Source of the DNA: Fulvivirga aurantia
Lineage (GTDB): Bacteria > Bacteroidota > Bacteroidia > Cytophagales > Cyclobacteriaceae
DNA: 5,084 nt
NCBI RefSeq assembly: GCF_009711475.1
Contig: NZ_SMMD01000640.1
Location: forward strand, 1 to 5,084
Direction: 5' to 3'
In this document: piece after piece, positions 1 to 5,084 of the stretch
Position numbering within the stretch: position 1 is the stretch's first letter
Layout: every line of letters starts with the position of its first letter
Notes under the pieces: generated by a model
The model's input: only the letters and a program-made list of their open reading frames with translations
The model's database searches: none
Told to the model about the DNA's origin: nothing
Translations under genes and position numbers: made by a program

Positions 1-387
1 ATATACTTTCGCCTGATCATCAGCTGTGGCCGTCAAAGGAGCTTTATCTACTACGAGATTTAAGGTTTGTTCTGAGAAGAGTAAAATACCATCCGTTTCA
101 GTTACCCTCAATGTAAAGTTATATGTTCCTGCCGTGGTAGGAGTACCATTAATCACTGCAGTCCCATTTCCATTATCGGTTAAGCTAGTTCCTGGTGGTA
201 ATGTACCAGAACTTAATGTGATTTCTCGAGTGTTCCCTTCAGCGTCATCTGTTGTTATATTATAAACATAAGATGCACCGTATACTCCCGATTCGTTGGG
301 AGTACTTGTAAATGTGGGTGCTGTTTGCGCTTGGGCGCCAAGTGTTGTCAGTATAACAATACTGATTGTTAGATATAAAGCCTTCAA
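1..387 (-). CDS. Secreted Ig-like (He_PIG) / MBG-repeat surface protein, N-terminal part (3' end beyond window)
   Basis: The reverse strand reads open for 129 codons to the left edge. It begins at TTG (387-385) with MKALYLTISIVILTTLG, then AQA|QT, a textbook Sec signal peptide with probable cleavage after residue 20. Residues about 23-114 look like a putative Ig (He_PIG) domain: a YGASYVYNITTDDAEG stretch, LPPGTSL (63-69), NGTPTTAGTYNF (80-91) and a closing LNLVVD strand. Residues 116-129, APLTATADDQAKVY, match the start of an MBG-type repeat, a domain usually found in tandem in very large Bacteroidota surface proteins, often Type IX secretion cargo; no C-terminal signal is visible here. The start is not ATG: an in-frame TGA lies upstream at 474-472 and no in-frame ATG follows. 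A second TTG at 411 is possible, but 387 gives the better signal peptide. Function is probably adhesion or extracellular matrix. The domain reading is strong, the exact start less so. Confidence 0.85.
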   Translation of the reverse strand, partial: MKALYLTISIVILTTLGAQAQTAPTFTSTPNESGVYGASYVYNITTDDAEGNTREITLSSGTLPPGTSLTDNGNGTAVINGTPTTAGTYNFTLRVTETDGILLFSEQTLNLVVDKAPLTATADDQAKVY

Positions 388-552
388 AACTATGGTTACA
401 AAGTTTGACAATGTTCTATAGATATATACACATTGCCTTGAACTAAATTGAATTAATAAAGTTAATATATTTCACTAATATTTCTTAATAGACTTACATT
501 TAACCCTTTATACGGGTTTAACCTAAAAGAACACGAATAAGATACTTTTGAC
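388..552. other. Divergent AT-rich intergenic region
   Basis: This stretch separates the divergently transcribed secreted-protein and glycosyltransferase genes and should carry both promoters. I see no convincing pair of Bacteroidota promoter elements (TTTG at -33 with TAnnTTTG at -7). On the minus strand TAACTTTA (464-457) differs from TAnnTTTG only in the last base and would give a leader of roughly 65 nt, but it has no clear -33 partner. On the plus strand TACTTTTG (543-550) matches exactly but touches the start codon, so it cannot drive the start at 553 in the usual way. No RNA gene or further reading frame of note is visible. Confidence 0.6.
500..521. repeat. Small imperfect inverted repeat upstream of the glycosyltransferase
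   Basis: TTAACCC (500-506) faces GGGTTTAA (514-521) across a 7-base spacer. Five pairs (AACCC/GGGTT) are perfect, and two more form if one T is bulged. The right arm also belongs to GGTTTAACC (515-523), itself palindromic around its central base. The site lies about 30 bases before the start codon at 553, so an operator or a leader hairpin is possible. The repeat is short and could be chance in AT-rich DNA. Confidence 0.3.
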
Positions 553-1725
553 ATGGTAGAAAACATTTTTTGGATAGGGCTCGGAATACTGATTTATACG
601 TACCTCGGTTATGGTGCCATACTTTTCATTATGGTAAAACTTAAGCGAATTTTCAACAAAAGAAAAGCTGCAACATATGCGTTTGATGAGCTTCCTGAGC
701 TTACGCTAATGATCCCTTGCTACAATGAAGAAGATTTTATTGAAGATAAAATTAAAAACTGCCTCGAACTTGAGTACCCTGCTGAAAAGAAACATCTTGT
801 GTTTGTTACTGATGGCTCTACTGATAAAACAAACGAGTATATAGAAAAACACGAAGAGCTAGAACTATATTTTTCTCCCGAGAGAAGAGGTAAAAATGCT
901 GCTGTTAATAGAGTAATGCCGCATATAAAAACCCCTATAGTAGTTTTTTGCGATTCAAATACTATGCTGAATAAAGATGCTTTGGTAAATATTGCCAGAC
1001 ATTACAAAGATCCGAAAGTGGGGGGTGTAGCTGGTGAAAAACGTGTAGCATCTGAAGGGGCCAACGCAGCTGGCTCAGGAGAGGGCGCATATTGGAAGTA
1101 CGAATCAAAATTAAAGCAATGGGACTCGGAATTGCACTCAGTAGTAGGTGCTGCTGGTGAGCTATTTTCTATTAGAACTGAGCTTTATGAAGAAGTGCCT
1201 CCTAATGTAATTATTGAAGATTTTAGACTGTCTATGAATATCGCCAAAGATGGCTTACGTGTGGTTTACGAACCAGATGCATATGCCGTTGAGACTGGTT
1301 CTGCATCTATAGATGAAGAAAACAAACGTAAAGTAAGAATCTCAGCCGGTGGTTTAAGAGAGGTGGCTCATTTCTCAGGCCTACTCAACTTTTTCAAACA
1401 TGGCTTGCTCACTTTTCAATATGTATCACACAGAATGTTGAGATGGACCTTAGCTCCTTTGGCTCTACCTGTGGTATTCGTTTCAAATGGTATACTAGCC
1501 TTCTCAGGCCAGCCTATTTACCAGACGTTATTTGCGCTACAAGTAGCTTTTTATTTGTTTGCCGCACTAGGACACACGTTGAGGAACAAGGCTATAAGCT
1601 TTCAAAAGCTATTCATTCCTTATTACTTCGTATTTATGAATCTTTCGGTATACAAAGGGCTTGGCAGACTACTAAAAGGAAGCCAATCTGTAGTATGGGA
1701 GAAAGCCCAAAGGGCCAAAGGTTAA
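553..1725 (+). CDS. Membrane-anchored family 2 glycosyltransferase (CESA_like_1 / PgaC-like)
   Basis: This is a complete 390-residue processive-type GT2 enzyme, expected to transfer sugar from a nucleotide-sugar at the inner face of the cytoplasmic membrane. It has an N-terminal membrane helix (about 5-28, with the common YTYLGY motif) and a GT-A domain (about 48-270). Visible motifs are IPCYNEE (54-60), TDGSTDKT (86-93, nucleotide binding), RRGKNAAVN (111-119), CDSN (133-136, the DxD-like metal site), IIED (220-223, with the candidate catalytic Asp) and RKVRISAGG (259-267, in the QxxRW position). Two or three further membrane segments follow (about 299-317, 324-343, 353-372), and the protein ends in WEKAQR. 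The start is fixed by an in-frame TAA at 538-540 with no other start between. There is no Shine-Dalgarno sequence, as is usual in Bacteroidota. It is probably monocistronic in this window, since its upstream neighbour is divergent and its downstream neighbour convergent. Donor sugar and product (exopolysaccharide, capsule or glycolipid) cannot be told. No PilZ domain or partner subunit is seen. Confidence 0.93.
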   Translation: MVENIFWIGLGILIYTYLGYGAILFIMVKLKRIFNKRKAATYAFDELPELTLMIPCYNEEDFIEDKIKNCLELEYPAEKKHLVFVTDGSTDKTNEYIEKHEELELYFSPERRGKNAAVNRVMPHIKTPIVVFCDSNTMLNKDALVNIARHYKDPKVGGVAGEKRVASEGANAAGSGEGAYWKYESKLKQWDSELHSVVGAAGELFSIRTELYEEVPPNVIIEDFRLSMNIAKDGLRVVYEPDAYAVETGSASIDEENKRKVRISAGGLREVAHFSGLLNFFKHGLLTFQYVSHRMLRWTLAPLALPVVFVSNGILAFSGQPIYQTLFALQVAFYLFAALGHTLRNKAISFQKLFIPYYFVFMNLSVYKGLGRLLKGSQSVVWEKAQRAKG

Positions 1726-1745
1726 TTACAAACCTGGCCCTCTGG
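1707..1745. terminator. Possible bidirectional terminator hairpin at the convergent gene ends
   Basis: AGGGCCA (1711-1717) pairs perfectly with TGGCCCT (1735-1741). Inside it GGTT (1720-1723) pairs with AACC (1731-1734) after a two-base AA bulge, leaving a 7-base loop. Outside it CCA (1707-1709) pairs with TGG (1743-1745) across one mismatch. The stem spans both stop codons, exactly where two convergent transcripts must end. Neither side carries a proper T-run: the minus-strand exit has only short TTT runs and the plus-strand exit none. It may therefore be a weak or non-canonical terminator, or a 3'-end stabilising hairpin. Confidence 0.5.
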
Positions 1746-2423
1746 TAAGGTAAATGATAATGCTTTACCAATCTCTTTATAAATGGGAGTATCAATCAGC
1801 TTTTGGTTAACCTCTATCTCAAGGCCTAAATACTGGCTAGCAGTAAATTTAGTTCTCAAATAGGTAGTAAAACCATCATCTGCGCCATGGTAAGGGCAAT
1901 TGTGCATGATCGTGAGGTCAGGCAAAGTGAGTTGCAATTGTTCTTTCCATGCATCTGAGAAGACCAACTCTTCTCGTCTGTTGTCATCAAATAAAATACC
2001 TATGTCTACTGTACGCTCGATTCCATTTAAAACCGGGGTAAAAGTGTGCATAGATATATGAATTACCTGGTGCCCATCACTCACCAACTCTTCTATCTTA
2101 TCTTGTACTTCCTGCCTATATGGCTTGTAGTATTTGTCAAGTAACAATTGCTTTACATGCGGGTCTACTTTTTTTGTAAACTCAGAAAACAATTGTTCGT
2201 GGCCTATAGATCTATTTACTTCTACTAACAGCCTAGTTACTTTACAATAATGAAGCTTGGTTGAAAAATTTTTGGCCATAGCCTTCGCAAGTTGCATAGC
2301 CCCGGGATCCCACCCACGGTGGCTTTCTAAGACCTCTTCATGACCTAAAAATAGTAAGGCAAATTCCTTGGGCACGTAATTTCCTGCATGCTCACATGTG
2401 ATTATAATTGCTCTTTTACCCAT
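1722..2423 (-). CDS. N-formylglutamate amidohydrolase family protein (FGase/HutG-like)
   Basis: This complete 233-residue protein has the usual length for the short FGase family. Founding members are metal-dependent hydrolases that cleave N-formyl-glutamate to formate and glutamate in histidine breakdown. Family signatures are TCEHAGNYVP (9-18), SHRGWDPGA (34-42), TRLLVEVNRS (63-72), YYKPYR (98-103), HISMHTFTP (122-130), RTVDIG (137-142), DDGFTTYLR (182-190) and a C-terminal GLEIEVNQK (200-208). The conserved His, Glu and Asp residues in these blocks are the likely metal and catalytic sites, but I cannot assign each role. It is last in the three-gene operon, and its ATG (2423-2421) lies inside the end of the GCS2 gene, implying translational coupling. 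No hut genes are nearby, so a job in histidine degradation is unlikely; hydrolysing or proofreading an amide made by the two upstream ligases fits better (inference). Its stop codon shares TTAA with the convergent glycosyltransferase. Confidence 0.88.
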   Translation of the reverse strand: MGKRAIIITCEHAGNYVPKEFALLFLGHEEVLESHRGWDPGAMQLAKAMAKNFSTKLHYCKVTRLLVEVNRSIGHEQLFSEFTKKVDPHVKQLLLDKYYKPYRQEVQDKIEELVSDGHQVIHISMHTFTPVLNGIERTVDIGILFDDNRREELVFSDAWKEQLQLTLPDLTIMHNCPYHGADDGFTTYLRTKFTASQYLGLEIEVNQKLIDTPIYKEIGKALSFTLPEGQVCN

Positions 2424-3661
2424 ACCTCAAACATTTCGTTGTTGGCCAAACAATCGGCCAGCTCATGATAAACCATGGTTATATTTTCCGGAGTGTATAT
2501 ACCTCCCAGACTTTTTATAATACGGGTGGCCAGTGTGCCCTCACGTAAAATAAACTCTATCTCAGCCTCCCAGGGAGCGATCTCTTCAGGATATTCACTT
2601 TTCACCTCTTCATACAAATGCTTCCAAACCTCCTGAGCGGATGCTTTTGACTTTTCTAAACCTAAAATCTTCAAATATTTGGCATTTGTTATCTCAGCTT
2701 TTTCAGCCTTTTTGATAGTCAAATGCAATATTTCGGCTAGCTCATCTGTACTCCAGGCTTGTTGGTCGTGAAGGCTTATATGCTTTTCTGACACTATTAG
2801 TTTAAGTACACAAATGATCAAAGTGGCAATTGCTAAATCAGCCTTTGGACACTCTTGCAGATCGAGCACACGTATTTCCACGGAGCCCCGATCGAAGCGA
2901 GCTATGGCTCCACGGCTATTTACCCATACTGGTTTTAATAAGTCGTCCTCATTGTATTGAGCGATGTCTTCTGCAATGCGGTCATAAATAAGTTTATGAT
3001 ATTGCCTTTTGCTAAATGCACGCTCCGGTATCACACGGCCGGTAATCGATGGTATGATCATTTGGTTTTTGTGATAATAGTCCATACGCTTATCTAAGAA
3101 GCCCGTATTGGCACCACCCAAAATAGGAGAACTGGCAGCCAGAGCTGGTAGTATCGGTAAAATCAACCGGATGGCAGCATGCAAACTCGCAAATTCTTCA
3201 TCGTCATAAAACGGCAGGTTGATATGACAACTCTGCAAGTTTGACCAGCCGTGCCCCTGACAATTAAACATTTGATTATAGCGCTCATACACTGCATTAT
3301 TATCGTGTGGCCACAAATAAGTGTCCTTTGCAGGATTCATCAATGGGTGAGCTGCAGTTGGCAATAATTTAGCTTCAAAACCAGCAAGCTGCTTGTTTAC
3401 CTCCTCAATGTTTTGAGTGAAATCTTTATTAAGCTGCACCAGGTCTGGAGTAGGCTCTGTGCATTTCAACTCCACTACATGCAGTACTAACTCATTACAC
3501 CAGGTTACAGGTCCTTTTTCTACATCGCTGCAATACTCCCCTGTTACTTTTTTAAATAGCTCATCGGTTATTGGCTTTATGGCCAGCGTATCTTTATGAG
3601 CAATCATATATTCAAGCTCTATTCCATAAGCTTGGAATAAGTGTATTCTTGATGGTTTCAT
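2402..3661 (-). CDS. GCS2-family carboxylate-amine ligase (glutamate-cysteine ligase-like)
   Basis: This 419-residue protein belongs to the glutamine-synthetase-fold GCS2 family (COG2170, relatives of YbdK and EgtA). Such enzymes use ATP to join a carboxylate, often the gamma-carboxyl of glutamate, to an amine. Visible blocks are YGIELEYMI (12-20, with metal-binding type Glu15 and Glu17), ELVLHVVELKCTEP (57-70), HPLMNP (105-110), LQSCHINLPF (142-151), the Ala/Pro-rich helix with SSPILGGANTGF (177-188), VNSRGAIARFDRG (247-259) and SVEIRVLDLQECP (260-272, with Glu262 and Arg264). The last roughly 130 residues are a charged, mostly helical extension that makes it longer than YbdK-type proteins. 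The ATG start overlaps the upstream gene's stop as ATGA, so start and operon membership are secure. True glutamate-cysteine ligase activity is only one option: COG2170 proteins often have weak or different activities. The family call is strong, the substrate unknown. Confidence 0.9.
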   Translation of the reverse strand: MKPSRIHLFQAYGIELEYMIAHKDTLAIKPITDELFKKVTGEYCSDVEKGPVTWCNELVLHVVELKCTEPTPDLVQLNKDFTQNIEEVNKQLAGFEAKLLPTAAHPLMNPAKDTYLWPHDNNAVYERYNQMFNCQGHGWSNLQSCHINLPFYDDEEFASLHAAIRLILPILPALAASSPILGGANTGFLDKRMDYYHKNQMIIPSITGRVIPERAFSKRQYHKLIYDRIAEDIAQYNEDDLLKPVWVNSRGAIARFDRGSVEIRVLDLQECPKADLAIATLIICVLKLIVSEKHISLHDQQAWSTDELAEILHLTIKKAEKAEITNAKYLKILGLEKSKASAQEVWKHLYEEVKSEYPEEIAPWEAEIEFILREGTLATRIIKSLGGIYTPENITMVYHELADCLANNEMFEVWVKEQL

Positions 3662-5084
3662 TTCTTTTGAAGCTTCTCAGTGAAGCTTTCCATTATTTTG
3701 TGATACAATTTATTTTTAAGCACCTTGTCTTCTACCCCGCTATCTATATTGGGGTTATCATTTACCTCGATGACGTAGAATTTACCATCAATCTCTTTGA
3801 TGTCTACTCCATAAAGGCTGGTGCCTATAAGTGATGTTGCTTTAAGCGCTGTATCAATCAATGCTTTTGGTGCATCACTCGCGGCTATGGTTTCACTCTT
3901 ACCTTCTCTATGCTGGCCATTCTTTTTCCAGTCTACGATCTGCCAATGGTTTTGAGCCATAAAATAACGACAAACGTAAAGTACCTGGTTGTTGATAACA
4001 CCTACTCTCCAGTCATATGAAGTAGGTATAAATTGTTGTGCTATAAGCAGCTCAGACTTTTGAAACAGCTCTTTCAATGTGTCCTTTAACTCCTGTTCGT
4101 TAGCCACCTTCTTTACCCCTTTAGAAAAAGAGCCGTCAGGTTGCTTTATTACCACAGGAAATTTGAAATCTTCCGGTAGCTGTTGCGCGTCCTTTCTTAA
4201 AATAAAAGACTTAGGTACAGCAATTTTATTTGATGTGAGCAACTCGTGTAAGTACACTTTGTTTGTACACTTCAATATAGAGTTAGCGTCATCAATTACC
4301 ACCAAACCTTCAGCCTCAGCTTTTTTTGCAAATCGATAGGTGTAATGGTTTACATTGGTAGTCTCTCTTATGAAGAGTGCATCAAACTGCACCAGTTTAC
4401 CAAAATCGTTTTTAGTGATTACTTCAATGTTAAAACCGTATTTCTCACCAGCAGCAATAAATTTCTGTATGGCTCTTGGGTTTGAAGGAGGTGTAGCATC
4501 TTCCGGACTCATTAAAATGGCCAGGTCGTACTTTTTACGCTCATACTTCTTTCTCACCACACGCTTGCCCGCCACATAAAATTGTAAGGCTTCTTCCAGC
4601 GCTTTTTTGCTGCCATTTGCCAATTCCTGCACGTGTACAGGCTTCAGGTTGGTAAGTTGCCATTTCTCCTTCTTCGCAAAGCTCGCCTGAATAACCGGCA
4701 CCTGGTAAAGGTTGAAAAGCAAGTTGCCCAGTCTGGCATATTTTGGATTCTCTACCTGCCCAAATAATATGTGAATTATGACCTTATTATCCTGAACTTC
4801 CTTCAGGCTATTGTGTATCAGATCATCCCACTCTTCGGCATCATCTTTAATTAAAGACGGGAATCTAAAGTCTTGTAACGTGGCAATTTCCGGTATCACC
4901 TTATGGCTTCTGGCTCCAGCCAATAAAGAAACATAATAACCTAAACTCTGATATTGGTGAGATTTACAAAGATTAATGACTTTGTACGTCTTTGACTCCT
5001 GATATTCGGGATTGGCAAAATAATCGGTTGGTGATATAATTTTTGCTCCTTCAATCTGTGGAGACCATTTTTCAGGGTTTTCTA
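3658..5084 (-). CDS. RimK-like ATP-grasp ligase with RLAN N-terminal domain (5' end just beyond window)
   Basis: The reading frame stays open from the stop (3660-3658) to the right edge, showing 474 residues. It enters with ENPEKWSPQIEGAK; family members usually start only a few residues earlier. Residues 1 to about 180 form the RimK-like ATP-grasp N-terminal (RLAN) domain, with the hallmark NLCKSHQYQSLGYYVSLL (37-54) and LFGQVENPKYARLGNLLFN (about 106-124). The ATP-grasp part follows: FIRETT (237-242), VIDDANSILKCTNK (262-275), VVIKQPDGSFSKGV (310-323, nucleotide-binding Lys313), AQQFIPTSYDWRVGVI (348-363), GVDIKE (425-430) and VIEVNDNPN (437-445, with Mg-binding type Glu439 and Asn441). RimK-type enzymes ligate glutamate or other amino acids to a carboxylate through an acyl-phosphate. 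A TTG at 4923 can look like a start but is an internal Leu in the middle of the RLAN motif. It is the first gene of the visible operon, overlapping the GCS2 gene by 4 bases. Acceptor and amino acid are unknown. Confidence 0.92.
   Translation of the reverse strand, partial: ENPEKWSPQIEGAKIISPTDYFANPEYQESKTYKVINLCKSHQYQSLGYYVSLLAGARSHKVIPEIATLQDFRFPSLIKDDAEEWDDLIHNSLKEVQDNKVIIHILFGQVENPKYARLGNLLFNLYQVPVIQASFAKKEKWQLTNLKPVHVQELANGSKKALEEALQFYVAGKRVVRKKYERKKYDLAILMSPEDATPPSNPRAIQKFIAAGEKYGFNIEVITKNDFGKLVQFDALFIRETTNVNHYTYRFAKKAEAEGLVVIDDANSILKCTNKVYLHELLTSNKIAVPKSFILRKDAQQLPEDFKFPVVIKQPDGSFSKGVKKVANEQELKDTLKELFQKSELLIAQQFIPTSYDWRVGVINNQVLYVCRYFMAQNHWQIVDWKKNGQHREGKSETIAASDAPKALIDTALKATSLIGTSLYGVDIKEIDGKFYVIEVNDNPNIDSGVEDKVLKNKLYHKIMESFTEKLQKK

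Noticed and set aside
26..265. Open frame on the plus strand
   Set aside because: It lies opposite the signal-peptide/Ig/MBG gene, whose translation has clear domain motifs; this frame shows none.
404..420. TTTGACA followed by AT-rich sequence, resembling a -35 box
   Set aside because: No -10 or -7 element lies at a proper distance, and it overlaps the probable leader and start of the minus-strand gene.
416..433. Minus-strand ATG at 433 with a five-codon open frame before the secreted-protein gene
   Set aside because: It is out of frame with the signal peptide and stops at once; too short to support as a leader peptide.
543..550. TACTTTTG, an exact match to the Bacteroidota -7 promoter element TAnnTTTG
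   Set aside because: It ends two bases before the start codon at 553, has no TTG-type -33 partner, and would start transcription inside the gene; probably chance.
1443..1748. Open frame on the plus strand overlapping the glycosyltransferase's 3' end
   Set aside because: It is an out-of-frame shadow of a gene whose protein motifs and C-terminal WEKAQR run through the same bases.
1749..1769. GGTAAA / TTTACC 6-bp stem with a 9-base loop
   Set aside because: It is AT-rich, lies inside the amidohydrolase coding region and has no T-run; too weak to call a second terminator.
3417..4579. Several short plus-strand open frames opposite the ligase genes
   Set aside because: All are antisense to two strongly recognised ligase genes and none has a recognisable domain or start context.
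1722..5084. Glutathione, ergothioneine or histidine-degradation operon
   Set aside because: Each family has a member in one of these pathways, but no other required gene (egtB, egtD, hutH/U/I or a clear glutathione synthetase) is in the window.

Overview
The window looks like Bacteroidota chromosome, most likely a Cytophagales-type marine or soil bacterium. This is inferred from the AT-rich base composition, the lack of clear Shine-Dalgarno sequences before the starts, and a secreted protein with a putative Ig (He_PIG) domain followed by an MBG-type repeat. The RimK/GCS2/amidohydrolase gene set and a CESA_like_1-type glycosyltransferase fit the same group. I cannot name the genus.

Layout: (a) 1-387, minus strand, is the 5' end of a secreted, probably very long surface or adhesin-like protein. 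It has a TTG start, a signal peptide, an Ig-like domain and the first residues of an MBG repeat, and it runs off the left edge. (b) 388-552 is an AT-rich divergent intergenic region with one small imperfect inverted repeat. (c) 553-1725, plus strand, is a complete membrane-bound family 2 glycosyltransferase. (d) 1722-5084, minus strand, is a tightly packed three-gene operon. In transcription order it encodes a RimK-like ATP-grasp ligase with an RLAN N-terminal domain (5' end just beyond the right edge), a GCS2-family carboxylate-amine ligase, and an N-formylglutamate-amidohydrolase-family protein. The junctions are an ATGA overlap and a 22-bp overlap. The glycosyltransferase and the operon converge with stop codons sharing one TTAA, inside a GC-rich hairpin that could terminate both transcripts.

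How the genes may work together: the operon pairs two ATP-dependent amide-bond-forming enzymes of unrelated folds (ATP-grasp and glutamine-synthetase-like) with a putative amide hydrolase. This suggests a small pathway that makes and trims or recycles a gamma-glutamyl-type or other peptide-like metabolite, or that modifies a peptide or protein. The substrate cannot be read from the sequence. The glycosyltransferase and the secreted protein are transcribed separately and have no visible link to it.
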